The position numbers and the translations under genes were made by a program. A stretch of 64,000 nt of DNA, from NCBI GenBank assembly GCA_013298945.1, contig JAAFJR010000006.1, forward strand, positions 62,001 through 126,000, in the 5' to 3' direction. The notes below the pieces were generated by a model. That model saw only the letters and a list, made by a program, of their open reading frames with translations. It searched no databases and was not told where the DNA came from. Position 1 is the first letter of the stretch. Each line of letters starts with the position of its first letter. The stretch is from Polaromonas sp. GTDB taxonomy: Bacteria; Pseudomonadota; Gammaproteobacteria; Burkholderiales; Burkholderiaceae_C. Positions 8,190 to 17,795 of the stretch are shown here, in pieces.

Positions 8190-10229
8190 TTTGTATTTGA
8201 ATCCGCAAGGGTGTACACCGTTAATATGTCATGTTTCCCTGCTAATTGCACTTTATCGACTTCTGACCAGCTAAATCGCGTTGCACCAACCTTGGTGCTT
8301 GCTTTTGTAGCCGCTCCAACCAGAATGTCTACGTCATAATTTTTAGTGAGCTTTTCTAGGCGAGATGCGATATTGACAGCGTCACCCACCACGGTGTAAC
8401 TGCGACGCATGAACGAGCCCATGTCACCCACACACATTTGTCCTGTGTTGATACCAATACCTAGCTTGATAACTGGCAAACCTACTGCACGATGCGCTTG
8501 GTTAATAAGCTTGATTGATTTAGTGATGTCCAGTGCGGTTAATACAGCTAACTCTGCATGATCCGCCATACTGACTGGAGCACCCCAAAAAGCCATCACG
8601 CAGTCGCCCATGTATTTGTCAACCGTACCTCGCCGGTCAACAATCGTTTTCGTTAAACGTCCAAAAACATCATTCAGCATGTGCTGCAACTGCGTAGGTT
8701 CTAGGTTTTCCGCCATTTGAGTAAAGCCTCTCAAATCGCAAAACATGACCGTTAATTCTTTGCTCTGCGCCTTCATGGTGTGGTCTGACGGTTCAAGGAG
8801 CATTTCATCCACCAGTTGAGGAGGCACATAGCTACCAAATAGCTTTGTCAATTCACGCTTTGACTTGCTTTCAACAAAATAGCCGTAGCTCATGTTGAGC
8901 ATGTAGGCAAATAGGGACAGTAATATCAGCGTAGCCATTGGAAAAACCAAGCCGTGTGCAACAAACAAATAGATATTTAATGCGGCAGGTACTAGCAATG
9001 TAGCCAGACTAAACATCAAAGCTCGCATAGCTGTTAGTGCAGGCAAGACAAACGCAAGGGATAACCCGACTAATAATAAATAAGCCACTTCAACCCCTAA
9101 TGCGTAGTCGGGCACAACAATAGTTTTCCCGTCTAGCATGCTTGATAACAAATTAGCATGCGTTTCTACACCTGGGTAAGTTTGCCCCACAGGCGTGACG
9201 CGCAGGTCTAACAGTCCTGGCGCGCTAGAACCAACCAATACAATTTTGCCGCTCAACATCTTTGTTTCAATACGTTTGTTGAGCACATCAGTCGCAGATA
9301 TGTACTGAAACGAACCACCAGTTACTCCGCCAGATCCGCGGTATGGGACTAACACAGCCGCTCGGTCATCGACCTTGATCGTCTTGATACTGTTATTCGA
9401 AGTGCCGTCAACTAACTTCAAGCTTTCGATTTTGACAGAGACGTCTGAGTTAATGTAACTCGGCATAACCTCCGGTGAATTTAGTATTGTGCGATAAAGC
9501 GCTAATGCTAGTGACTCGTAATAATCGCCGTTATAGGCCGCGACCAAAGGAACGGATCGTACAACTCCGTCACTATCAGCAATAGCGTTAAAGAAACCTG
9601 CTCTTGGAGCTGCCGTTGATATTTTTTCAATGTTTGAGCCATAGCCGTCCCAAGTCGTTGCTCTAAACGGGATACCACCCAAATTTTTTTGCGTGATAAC
9701 AGGTTTTGGCAAGACCCCGTTTGTTCGACCTTGGCTGTCGCTCGTAAAATAATAGGACAACACCACATTTCTTTGCTTCAGGGCATCAGCAAACTGCGCA
9801 TCGAAATTAAGCGATGGCGCTAAGGCCTTGAAGGACGATTGGAATGCTGCATTGGTACTCAGCTCATTTTCTGAGAAATGTTTGAGTTGTTGGAAACCAG
9901 AGCTTGCATCTGCCTCCGCGAAAACCAAGTCGAAACCAAGCAATGCAATTTTTTGATTTTCGAATAGCTCATTGGTCAATGCAGCCAGCTTATTTCGACT
10001 CCACGGCCATCTCCCAATTTCAGCTAAACTTTTTTTCATCGACATCAACAATCACAATACGTGAGTCAAGCGTTTGGGGCATAACTGCGCGTAATTTTGT
10101 GTCGTAAATGATATTGTCCAGCGTTTTTGCAAAGCTGATGTTGAGAACACTCGTTGCATGCCCCAAAGCAAACAATAAGGGCAATAACGACAACGCGATG
10201 CGAGCCCCATGCTTAGCAATAAACTTCAT
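8186..10229 (-). CDS. CHASE2-domain adenylate cyclase, split by a one-base frameshift
   Basis: A class III cyclase of about 680 residues in two frames. The N-terminal part (10020-10229) has a signal-anchor helix and begins the CHASE2 sensor, ending IVDVDEKKFS then stop. The rest (8186-10051) resumes with SLAEIGRWPWSRNKLA, the normal CHASE2 continuation. The break is a run of seven A (coding strand; 10030-10036); six would give DEKSLAEIG in one frame. After CHASE2 come about three membrane helices (roughly 9120-8880) and an intact cyclase domain: MFCDLRGFT (metal Asp), GTVDKYMGDCVM (adenine-selecting Lys and second metal Asp) and VVGDAVNIASRLE (transition-state Asn/Arg). It should make cAMP for the neighbouring pilus genes. 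It could be a sequencing error, a decayed gene, or a gene rescued by slippage. Confidence 0.82.
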
Positions 10230-10276
10230 GCTACTGTGAATGATTGCCGCTAAGCTTCAAGCGACAAGAAACCGGG

Positions 10277-10936
10277 TTAGTTTTGTATAAACTGCATCGC
10301 GGTACCAGCGAGCTCAAACAAATCACCATTTTTAAGTGGAACCGCATCGATACCAAATGAAACACCGTTGAGTGATGGGCGCGTAGCACCTTCAACGTGC
10401 GCCACCATATAACTTTTAGGGCGTTTTGTAATAGCAATGACTGCCTCACCAGGCTTACCAATCGTCGTTACGATTTTGACAAGTGGGAGCTCTTTACCCG
10501 TCGATGCGCCAGATAAGATTTTAATGGCAACATAAGCTTCGGCGAACTTTGTTTGCTCAAACAAAGGTCTTTTTTCTTCGACTAATTTTTCGTCGTGCAC
10601 ACCCGAGCTGGCACTCGCCGGACTCAAAGCCGCTGATTCTGAAGTTACGCCGTCTAGGACATACTTAATGGCGTACTTTCCAATCTCGATGGTATCGCCA
10701 TTTTTTAAAATTTGGCGCTTAATTTTTTGCTCATTAATGTAGGTGCCGTTGGTGCTGTTCAAGTCTTCAATGAAATAATCATGACCAATCACTTGAAGTG
10801 CAGCATGCTCTCCGCTAACAGCCAAATTATCAACAACAATATCGTTGTACGGACGTCTACCCAAAGTCATGCGATCTTTGTTGAGAGGGACAATCTTGAT
10901 TAGGTTGTCGTCCAAACTTACGATAATTTTTGCCAT
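10277..10936 (-). CDS. FHA-domain protein
   Basis: A 219-residue cytoplasmic protein with an N-terminal forkhead-associated domain (about residues 1-95), which binds phosphothreonine peptides. The key elements are all present: TLGRRPYNDI (phosphate-contacting Arg), VSGEHAAL (Ser/His) and LNSTNGTYIN (Asn). A charged linker and a second, degenerate FHA-like half (about 130-219) follow. It is the first gene of the run FHA - CHASE2 cyclase - GAF-PilB, with 47 bases to the cyclase start, so it is probably co-transcribed. No kinase or phosphatase gene is visible in the window, so its phosphorylated partner is unknown. A role in pilus signalling is inferred from context only. Confidence 0.88.
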   Translation of the reverse strand: MAKIIVSLDDNLIKIVPLNKDRMTLGRRPYNDIVVDNLAVSGEHAALQVIGHDYFIEDLNSTNGTYINEQKIKRQILKNGDTIEIGKYAIKYVLDGVTSESAALSPASASSGVHDEKLVEEKRPLFEQTKFAEAYVAIKILSGASTGKELPLVKIVTTIGKPGEAVIAITKRPKSYMVAHVEGATRPSLNGVSFGIDAVPLKNGDLFELAGTAMQFIQN

Positions 10937-11003
10937 GGCACCTTACTTTACAAATCGATCAATTGATTTTTGAATTGCTCAAATATGTAACGAGTTTAGC
11001 TGA

Positions 11004-11702
11004 TTAGTGCACTGCTTGGTTACGTTTCTGTAACCAAGTACCCAATGCGACCACCAAAATTGCACCCAAGATGCCTCCAAACAACACGTTCTGCTCGCCG
11101 ATTGCGCCAAAACGACTTGTGACACCGGGATCTGTAAGCAACATCTCCCCCGCCAAGAAGCCTAGTAGTGCAGCGCCAATGGTGATAATGATTGGGAAAC
11201 GCTCCATCACCTTGGTGAGCAAGGTCGCACCAAACACGATCAAAGGAATGCTTATCAACAAACCAACGATTAGCAAAGGCAAATTACCTTTAGCTGCGGC
11301 GGCCACGGCTAACACATTGTCCAAACTCATCACCAAGTCTGCAATCAAAATGGTACGAATCGCTGCGCCTAAGCCGTTGATTTCTTTGCTGTGACCGTCA
11401 TCATCGCCGCCGCCTTTGAGTAAATCCACGCCAATGTAAACCAACAAAATAGCGCCAATTACTTTCAAGTAAGGCAAAGCTAAGAGCTGAATCGCAACAA
11501 TCGTCAAAACAATACGCATGACAATAGCGGCGGCACTTCCCCAGAAAATCGCCTTCTTCTGCAACTCAGGCTTGAGCGTGCGCGCAGCCATGGCAATCAC
11601 CACTGCGTTGTCGCCCGAAAGAACGATATTTGCCAAAATAATAGAGCCAAAAGCGCTCCACACTGCTGCTGAAGATAAATCTAATCCGAAAAACATGCTC
11701 AC
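11004..11702 (-). CDS. TerC-family integral membrane protein
   Basis: A 232-residue membrane protein of the TerC family (YjbE-like subgroup), with about seven helices. The paired acidic motifs VLSGDNAVVIAMAAR and VMSLDNVLAVAAAAKG, hallmarks of the family, lie in helices and are thought to bind or transport metal ions (manganese or calcium in studied members). It follows sucD by 68 bases on the same strand and may be read from the suc operon. No frameshift or missing motif. The exact ion is not deducible. Confidence 0.88.
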   Translation of the reverse strand: MSMFFGLDLSSAAVWSAFGSIILANIVLSGDNAVVIAMAARTLKPELQKKAIFWGSAAAIVMRIVLTIVAIQLLALPYLKVIGAILLVYIGVDLLKGGGDDDGHSKEINGLGAAIRTILIADLVMSLDNVLAVAAAAKGNLPLLIVGLLISIPLIVFGATLLTKVMERFPIIITIGAALLGFLAGEMLLTDPGVTSRFGAIGEQNVLFGGILGAILVVALGTWLQKRNQAVH

Positions 11703-11770
11703 CCCTAAATGATTGAAATTGCGATAGTTGAATCTTTCGATCTATCGCAATTTTCTACAACAAAGTCAAA

Positions 11771-12664
11771 TCAAAGCATGGCTTTGAGCAACTTTGCCAT
11801 TTCTGATGGGTTACGTGTGACTTTAAAACCACATTCTTCCATGACAGCCAGCTTTGCATCTGCTGTATCTGCACCACCAGAAATCAAAGCGCCAGCATGA
11901 CCCATGCGTTTGCCTGCAGGTGCTGTCACACCGGCGATGAAACCGACGATAGGTTTTTTCATGTTGGCTTTGCACCAGCGTGCTGCTTCAGCTTCGTCTG
12001 GACCGCCAATTTCACCAATCATGATCACGGCATCGGTATCTGGATCGTCGTTGAAAGCCTTCATCACGTCGATGTGCTTCAAGCCATTGATTGGATCGCC
12101 CCCAATGCCGACTGCGCTGGACTGACCGAGACCGATTTCCGTCAACTGGGCAACGGCTTCGTACGTCAATGTACCCGAACGACTGACTACGCCGATACGA
12201 CCTTTGCGGTGGATGTGACCCGGCATGATGCCGATTTTGATTTCATCAGGCGTGATCAAACCAGGGCAATTTGGACCAAGGAGTAAGGTTTTCTTACCGC
12301 CTGCGGCTTCTTTGGCCATCATGCGGTTGCGAATTTCCAGCATGTCACGCACTGGGATACCTTCGGTGATGCAGATTGCCAAATCCAAATCTGCTTCCAC
12401 CGCTTCCCAAATCGCCGCTGCTGCACCAGCTGGCGGCACGTAAATGACTGACACCGTCGCACCTGTGTCATGAGCCGCTTCTTTGACGGATGCGTAAATT
12501 GGGATGTTGAAAATCGATTCGCCCGCCTTCTTCGGGTTCACACCTGCGACGAAGCAGTGTTTGCCATTGGCGTATTCTTGGCATTTTTCCGTGTGGAATT
12601 GCCCAGTTTTGCCAGTAATACCTTGCGTGATGACCTTGGTGTCTTTGTTAATCAAAATGCTCAT
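11771..12664 (-). CDS. sucD: Succinate-CoA ligase alpha subunit
   Basis: The 297-residue alpha subunit of succinyl-CoA synthetase. With SucC it interconverts succinyl-CoA and succinate while making ATP or GTP in the TCA cycle. The N-terminal CoA-binding Rossmann domain has GITGKTGQFHT and VSVIYVPPAGAAAAI; the ligase domain has LGPNCPGLI and the catalytic phospho-His loop KRMGHAGALISGG. Full length. It is 49 bases downstream of the sucC-ompA fusion gene, so the alpha subunit should assemble with the fused beta subunit and share its location. Confidence 0.97.
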   Translation of the reverse strand: MSILINKDTKVITQGITGKTGQFHTEKCQEYANGKHCFVAGVNPKKAGESIFNIPIYASVKEAAHDTGATVSVIYVPPAGAAAAIWEAVEADLDLAICITEGIPVRDMLEIRNRMMAKEAAGGKKTLLLGPNCPGLITPDEIKIGIMPGHIHRKGRIGVVSRSGTLTYEAVAQLTEIGLGQSSAVGIGGDPINGLKHIDVMKAFNDDPDTDAVIMIGEIGGPDEAEAARWCKANMKKPIVGFIAGVTAPAGKRMGHAGALISGGADTADAKLAVMEECGFKVTRNPSEMAKLLKAML

Positions 12665-12713
12665 GTCAGTATCCTAAATAGATGTATGTGTGCTGTAACT
12701 TTGCGGACAATAT

Positions 12714-14672
12714 TTATTGCGCTACAAACTCAACGCGGCGATTGCTGGCGCGACCTGCGTCGGTGGCGTTATCACCAATCGGCTTGGTTTCACCATAGCC
12801 TTTGGCAGTGACGCGTTCTTTAGCTACGCCCTGCGAAGACAGATATGTAGCCACTGCGTCAGCACGCTTTTGCGACAGGGTCAAATTAGACTCTGGCGAA
12901 CCCACATTGTCGGTATGACCCGCCACTTGTGTTTTGATTTCTGGGCAAGTCGCTAATTGTTTGGCAACTGCTGCCAACTCTTTCAGTGACTCTTCGCTGA
13001 TGGCATCTTTGCCTGTGACAAATTTAACATCCACAGGAACCAGTTTGTCTTTGCAGACATCTTTGCCAGCAACCACAGCCACGCTTGCAGCTGGTGCGGG
13101 TGCAGCCGGCTCAGGTGTAACAACTGGCGCTGGCGCTGCTGACACTGGCGCGGCGGGAGCAGGCGTTGCAGCTGCTGGCGCAGCAGCAACTGGTGCAGTT
13201 GGCGCTACAGCCACTTCTTCTTTTTTACCTGAGCAACCACGGATCAAGAAAAATGCTGCCAAAGCTGCCAAAGCTGCCCACAGCCACCAAGGCAAGCCAC
13301 CTTTTCTGGCCGGTGCAACCGCAGCTGTTGCAGTAGCTGCTGCAGCAACACCTGCAGCAACCTTGGCCGCTGGCGCGACTACGGCTGCTGTGACGGGTGC
13401 TACAGCGGGCTTAACTGCAGCTGCAGCTGCAACGGCCGCAGCCGCTACTGGAACAGAGACGGCTGATGCTGTTGCAGCGACAGGCGTCGCAACTGCTGCC
13501 TTGGCTGCAACCGTTTTTGTCGCCGCGACGACTTTTTCAGCCGCTTCAGCCATGGTGTCTGCACTGATGATGGGCAAGCCTGAATCTTTCAAAATCTGCT
13601 TACCCAGCACCTCGTTAGTGCCCTTCATTCGCACCACCAACGGCACTTGCAAGTTAACCGCTTTGCTGGCTGCAACCACGCCATTGGCAATGGTGTCGCA
13701 TTTCATAATGCCGCCAAAAATGTTGACCAAAATGGCTTTCAAATTCGGGTTTTTCAACATGATTTTGAAAGCTTCGGTGACTTTCTCTGTTGTCGCGCCG
13801 CCGCCCACGTCCAAGAAATTCGCAGGCTCGCCGCCATAGAGCTTGATGGTGTCCATCGTTGCCATCGCCAAACCTGCGCCGTTGACCAGGCAGCCAATGT
13901 TGCCGTCTAAGCTGATGTATGCCAAGTCAAATTTACTGGCTTCAACTTCAGCCGGGTCTTCTTCGTCCAAATCGCGCAAAGCGACGATTTCTGGGTGACG
14001 GAACAATGCATTCGCGTCAAAATTGAATTTAGCATCCAATGCCTTTATGCCGCCGTTACCTTCTAAAACGAGCGGGTTGATTTCAACCAATGACGCATCG
14101 GTGTCCATGTAGCACTTATAGAGCTTTTGCAGCACGTCCATGCATTGCGCTGTAGAACCCGCTGGTACGCCAATGCTGTCTGACAAATGCTTGGCTTGTG
14201 CGTCGGTCAAGCCCAAAGCTGGGTCGACGATTTCCGTGATGATTTTCTCTGGTGACACTTCCGCCACGTGCTCAATGTCCATACCGCCTTCAGATGAGAC
14301 GATGAACGCAACGCGTTGTGTTGCGCGGTCTGTCACGGCAGACACATAGTATTCATGCTTGATGTCAGCGCCATCTTCAATGAACAAACGGCGTACTTTT
14401 TGACCCATCTCTCCAGTTTGATGCGTGATGAGTTGCATGCCCAAAATTTCGCTGGAGATTTTTTTGACATCGTCCATGGACCGAGCCAGCTTCACGCCGC
14501 CGCCTTTGCCGCGTCCGCCCGCGTGAATTTGCGCTTTGACCACCCACACTGGGCCGCCCAATTTTTGCGCTGCTTCTACAGCCTCTTGCACTGTGAAAGC
14601 GGGAATGCCGCGTGGCACCGGAATGCCGAATTGACGTAATATCTCTTTGCCTTGGTACTCGTGAATTTTCAT
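12714..14672 (-). CDS. sucC: Succinate-CoA ligase beta subunit fused to a membrane-anchored OmpA domain
   Basis: A 652-residue chimera. Residues 1 to about 384 are a complete SucC: ATP-grasp elements [62 protein letters not shown] and VVRMKGTNE. SucC normally stops after [10 protein letters not shown]. Here the same frame continues through an Ala/Val/Pro-rich linker (about 385-457), one hydrophobic helix ([17 protein letters not shown], about 461-477), a second Pro/Ala linker and an OmpA-like peptidoglycan-binding domain (about 540-652) with [12 protein letters not shown] and NRRVEFV carrying the binding Asp and Arg. If made as one chain, the enzyme stays in the cytoplasm while the tail crosses the inner membrane and grips peptidoglycan. 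Alternatives: an assembly artefact, or a separate start near the MAEAAEKVV codons. The frame is unbroken. Confidence 0.9.
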   Translation of the reverse strand: MKIHEYQGKEILRQFGIPVPRGIPAFTVQEAVEAAQKLGGPVWVVKAQIHAGGRGKGGGVKLARSMDDVKKISSEILGMQLITHQTGEMGQKVRRLFIEDGADIKHEYYVSAVTDRATQRVAFIVSSEGGMDIEHVAEVSPEKIITEIVDPALGLTDAQAKHLSDSIGVPAGSTAQCMDVLQKLYKCYMDTDASLVEINPLVLEGNGGIKALDAKFNFDANALFRHPEIVALRDLDEEDPAEVEASKFDLAYISLDGNIGCLVNGAGLAMATMDTIKLYGGEPANFLDVGGGATTEKVTEAFKIMLKNPNLKAILVNIFGGIMKCDTIANGVVAASKAVNLQVPLVVRMKGTNEVLGKQILKDSGLPIISADTMAEAAEKVVAATKTVAAKAAVATPVAATASAVSVPVAAAAVAAAAAVKPAVAPVTAAVVAPAAKVAAGVAAAATATAAVAPARKGGLPWWLWAALAALAAFFLIRGCSGKKEEVAVAPTAPVAAAPAAATPAPAAPVSAAPAPVVTPEPAAPAPAASVAVVAGKDVCKDKLVPVDVKFVTGKDAISEESLKELAAVAKQLATCPEIKTQVAGHTDNVGSPESNLTLSQKRADAVATYLSSQGVAKERVTAKGYGETKPIGDNATDAGRASNRRVEFVAQ

Positions 14673-14889
14673 GAGGCTCTCTCAAAAAATGGACAACAAT
14701 GTGACGGTTTACACCAGACTGGCAACGATAATAGCTACCCGCTTGGCACGGAATTTTCAGGACGAACTGTAACATGCTGCATTGCACAAAAATGCGAGTT
14801 ACCTTACAGTAACAAAAATTGCTTCACTGCTGCCTCTATGCAACCGCTTTCGTGACGAATATTTATTGATACATTTTTAGAATATATAT

Positions 14890-15822
14890 ATGACCAAAAC
14901 TTATAAAGTATTTATTGATGGCGAAGCTGGCACTACTGGCCTGCAAATACGTGAGCGTTTAGCCACCATGCCAGCGATCAAAATGCTCAGCATCGCCCCC
15001 GAGCTTCGCAAAGACGCTGCTGCCAAGCGCGACTTGATGGCGCAGGCCGATTTGGTCGTTTTGTGCCTGCACGACGACGCAGCGCGTGAATCTGTAGCGA
15101 TGATTGATTCGCTCAGTGGCAACAAACCCAAAATCATCGATTCTTCCACCGCACACCGCGTCACGCCTGGCTGGGTTTATGGCTTTCCAGAGCTGAACGC
15201 CGCCCAAAGCGCTTTAGTAACTGCCTCCAGCCGCGTTGCTAACCCTGGCTGCTACGCCACAGGAGCGATTGCGTTGATTCGCCCCTTGGTCGATGCTGGT
15301 TTGCTGTCGAAAGACTTCGCTTTGACCATTCCCGCTGTCAGCGGCTACTCAGGCGGAGGTCGCGCCATGATGGAAGCGTATCAAGCCGGCGAAGCGCCCG
15401 CTTTTGAGCTGTATGCACTGGGCTTGGGACACAAACACATCGCTGAAATCATGCAATACGGCGGCTTGACAATGCGCCCGCTCTTTGTGCCATCCGTCGG
15501 TAACTTTGCGCAGGGCATGTTGGTGCAAATTCCGCTACATTTAGACAGCTTGCCCGGAAAACCCTCCGCCGCCGATCTGCACGCCGCCCTAGGCAAACAC
15601 TACGCCGCCTCCAATGGTGTTGATTCGTGGGTTTCGGTTGTTCCGACTGCGGATGTTGCCAAGTTGGATGCGTTGGCGCTGAACAACACCAACAAGATGG
15701 AGCTACGGGTCTTCGGAAACGATAGCTACCGCCAAGCTGTGTTAGTGGCGCGTTTAGATAACCTGGGCAAAGGTGCAAGTGGGGCTGCGGTGCAGAATTT
15801 GAAGTTGATGTTGGGGATTTAG
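14890..15822 (+). CDS. argC: N-acetyl-gamma-glutamyl-phosphate reductase (type 2)
   Basis: A 310-residue NADPH-dependent reductase making N-acetylglutamate semialdehyde in arginine synthesis. It belongs to the shorter type 2 ArgC. It opens with the nucleotide loop [14 protein letters not shown], has [18 protein letters not shown], the catalytic cysteine in [12 protein letters not shown], and [16 protein letters not shown]. It is divergent from sucC across 217 bases and followed by a repeat copy, so it appears to be a single-gene unit. No other arg gene is nearby. Confidence 0.95.
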   Translation: MTKTYKVFIDGEAGTTGLQIRERLATMPAIKMLSIAPELRKDAAAKRDLMAQADLVVLCLHDDAARESVAMIDSLSGNKPKIIDSSTAHRVTPGWVYGFPELNAAQSALVTASSRVANPGCYATGAIALIRPLVDAGLLSKDFALTIPAVSGYSGGGRAMMEAYQAGEAPAFELYALGLGHKHIAEIMQYGGLTMRPLFVPSVGNFAQGMLVQIPLHLDSLPGKPSAADLHAALGKHYAASNGVDSWVSVVPTADVAKLDALALNNTNKMELRVFGNDSYRQAVLVARLDNLGKGASGAAVQNLKLMLGI

Positions 15823-15830
15823 GGTTAACT

Positions 15831-15875
15831 TTGCTATGAATTAAATAGCTGCCAAGACAATAAATACGCCGGCTA
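15831..15875 (-). repeat. Dispersed repeat copy R4 (intergenic, argC-recX)
   Basis: Inverse orientation: TTGCTATGAATTAAATAGCT, a short spacer, then AATAAATACGCCGGCTAG. A full-length copy between the convergent argC and recX stops; the downstream flank AGGCATATTTTC also resembles other copies. Confidence 0.9.
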
Positions 15876-15915
15876 GAGGCATATTTTCACCTTTTTTTGA
15901 GTATTTTTAGCGAAT

Positions 15916-16410
15916 TTACTCGTCAAATTCCTCAAAAGCCCCCGAAATCACTTTACGAATCGCTTCTGACCCGAAGCCACGGCTCATCAAAAACCGCATT
16001 TGTTTACCGCGTTCCACTGCATTTTCAGGGGCAGTCCCGTACTTCTTGCGCCAAACCTCCCGTGCTCGCTCGACCTCGGTGCTTTTCAGTAAATCAATCG
16101 CGTCGAGTACCGCGCCTGCATCCAAACCCTTGCTTTGTAGCTCTTGCTTGATTCGGGCAGTGCCTAGTTTGGCGCTTCGGCGGTGTAAAACGGAATCAAC
16201 GACGCGCTGTTCGTTGATGAAATCTTTGGCTTGCAGCTCGTCTAAGGCTTTTTCTAGCTCTCCGGGTATTGTTTCGAACTGACTTAGCTTTTTCACCAGC
16301 TCAGCGCGGGAGTATTCACGTCCGCTCAAAAGCCGCAAAGCGCGGCCTTTGAGGGAGATGGTAAAGCTGGGTGCGGCCAAGTTTACAGTGCTTTTTACTA
16401 TATTATTCAT
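15916..16410 (-). CDS. recX: Recombination regulator RecX
   Basis: This 164-residue RecX binds RecA filaments and limits their growth. It has the family start FTISLKGRALRLLSGREYSR, the central RIKQELQSKGLDA repeat and the C-terminal KYGTAPEN...QMRFLMSRGFGSEAI. It lies 74 bases downstream of recA on the same strand, the usual arrangement. The only usable start, the ATG at 16408-16410, is inside a copy of the dispersed repeat, so the first residues (MNNIVKS) are repeat-derived. Confidence 0.93.
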   Translation of the reverse strand: MNNIVKSTVNLAAPSFTISLKGRALRLLSGREYSRAELVKKLSQFETIPGELEKALDELQAKDFINEQRVVDSVLHRRSAKLGTARIKQELQSKGLDAGAVLDAIDLLKSTEVERAREVWRKKYGTAPENAVERGKQMRFLMSRGFGSEAIRKVISGAFEEFDE

Positions 16411-16440
16411 AGCTGCTTAGGCAATAAATACGCAGGCTAG
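16397..16440 (-). repeat. Dispersed repeat copy R5, supplies recX start codon
   Basis: Inverse orientation: TATTATTCATAGCTGCTTAG, then GCAATAAATACGCAGGCTAG. The CAT in its palindromic half is the recX ATG on the minus strand. Confidence 0.88.
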
Positions 16441-16484
16441 AGCCCATTTATGCCTTAAATTAGCTTAAATTGGCTTAAATCCAA

Positions 16485-17609
16485 TCAATCCCGGCTCTTT
16501 TTCGGCTTTTTCTCTTCGGCGGGGGTGCCGGACATACCTGCGGCGATGTCTGAGCCGGCTGAAATCAAGGGAATACCCAGCGATTCGCGCACTTTGTTTT
16601 CGATTTCAATCGCCAAATCTGGGTTTTCTTTCAAAAATTCACGTGAATTGTCGCGGCCTTGGCCGATTTTTTCACCGTTAAACGCATACCAAGCGCCTGA
16701 TTTTTCAACCACACCAGCGGTGACGCCCAAATCAATCACCTCACCCAGGCGGCTGATACCTGCGCCAAACAAAATATCGAATTCCGCCGTTTTGAAGGGG
16801 GGCGAGACCTTGTTTTTCACCACCTTGACGCGGGTTTCGTTGCCAATCGCGTCTTCGCCCTTCTTAATCGTGCCAGTGCGGCGAATATCTAAGCGCACAG
16901 AGGCGTAAAACTTCAGCGCGTTGCCACCCGTCGTCGTCTCTGGGCTGCCAAACATGACGCCGATCTTCATGCGGATTTGGTTGATGAAAATGACCATGCA
17001 ATTGGCCTTTTTGATGTGCGCGGTCAGCTTGCGCAGCGCTTGGCTCATCAAACGGGCTTGCAAACCGGGCAAGCTGTCGCCCATTTCGCCTTCCAGCTCG
17101 GCTTTGGGCGTCAGCGCGGCCACAGAGTCCACCACGATCAAATCCACCGCGCCAGAGCGCACCAAGCTGTCCACAATTTCCAGCGCTTGCTCGCCGGTGT
17201 CGGGCTGGCTGATCAGCATGTCTTGCAGGTTCACGCCCAAGTTTTGCGCGTATTGGGTGTCCAAAGCGTGCTCAGCGTCCACAAAAGCGCAAGTGCCGCC
17301 CAGTTTTTGCATTTCGGCGATGACTTGCAGGGTCAAGGTGGTTTTGCCTGATGACTCAGGGCCGTAAATTTCAATCACGCGGCCGCGTGGTAAGCCGCCC
17401 ACGCCGAGGGCGATATCCAGCCCCAAAGAACCCGTGGAGACGACCTGAATGTCCTCAATCACCTCGCCCTCACCCAAGCGCATGATGGTGCCTTTGCCGA
17501 ATTGTTTCTCGATTTGCGCGAGTGCAGCTTGCAGCGCCTTGGCTTTTTCAGCGCTGGCGGCAGCGTTTTGTGCAGATGTTGCAGGGTTAGGTTTTACAGC
17601 CATGTCCAT
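16485..17609 (-). CDS. recA: Recombinase RecA
   Basis: The 374-residue RecA recombinase, which forms ATP-dependent filaments on single-stranded DNA for homologous recombination and for SOS induction through LexA cleavage. Walker A is [10 protein letters not shown]. Also visible are [25 protein letters not shown] (loop L1/L2 region: [21 protein letters not shown]) and a lysine-rich tail ending KKPKKSRD. Two in-frame ATGs (17609 and 17603) precede VKPNPAT. A LexA-like box lies about 75 bases upstream and recX follows. Confidence 0.98.
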   Translation of the reverse strand: MDMAVKPNPATSAQNAAASAEKAKALQAALAQIEKQFGKGTIMRLGEGEVIEDIQVVSTGSLGLDIALGVGGLPRGRVIEIYGPESSGKTTLTLQVIAEMQKLGGTCAFVDAEHALDTQYAQNLGVNLQDMLISQPDTGEQALEIVDSLVRSGAVDLIVVDSVAALTPKAELEGEMGDSLPGLQARLMSQALRKLTAHIKKANCMVIFINQIRMKIGVMFGSPETTTGGNALKFYASVRLDIRRTGTIKKGEDAIGNETRVKVVKNKVSPPFKTAEFDILFGAGISRLGEVIDLGVTAGVVEKSGAWYAFNGEKIGQGRDNSREFLKENPDLAIEIENKVRESLGIPLISAGSDIAAGMSGTPAEEKKPKKSRD

Positions 17610-17683
17610 GGTATTTTTCCTTTTAAAATCAATTACTTAAATAAATTAACTTGCTAAAATTTCCAGCACTATGCGGTTTAAAA

Positions 17684-17699
17684 CTGGATGCTTGAACAG
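17684..17699 (-). promoter_or_regulatory. LexA (SOS) box upstream of recA
   Basis: The minus strand reads CTGTTCAAGCATCCAG, matching the CTGT-N8-ACAG SOS box with one mismatch. It lies about 75 bases upstream of the recA start, where repression is expected. Confidence 0.6.
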
Positions 17700-17746
17700 T
17701 AGTTTATCGCAAACTTTTGGATTTGTATATTTTTAATTTGTTATTT

Positions 17747-17767
17747 TTAGTCAGTTTAATTGACTAA
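17747..17767. promoter_or_regulatory. Palindromic operator upstream of marR-like gene
   Basis: Arms TTAGTCA and TGACTAA flank a seven-base centre (GTTTAAT). A second inverted repeat, TGCATC...GATGCA, follows at 17771-17792 and ends just before the ATG at 17796. The spacing suits autoregulation by a MarR dimer. Confidence 0.55.
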
Positions 17768-17795
17768 ATTTGCATCGCTGATTTATGATGCAAAG

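Noticed and set aside
10025-10045. Programmed -1 frameshift at A-AAA-AAG in the cyclase gene (dnaX-like)
   Set aside because: A -1 slip leads at once to GTT TAG, a stop. Joining the two halves needs +1 (or -2), so a dnaX-type mechanism does not fit.
12934-13839. A 301-codon open frame on the plus strand antisense to the sucC-ompA linker
   Set aside because: It is Ala/Thr/Gly-rich only because it is the complement of Ala-rich codons; no recognisable domain, and the opposite strand holds a clear gene.
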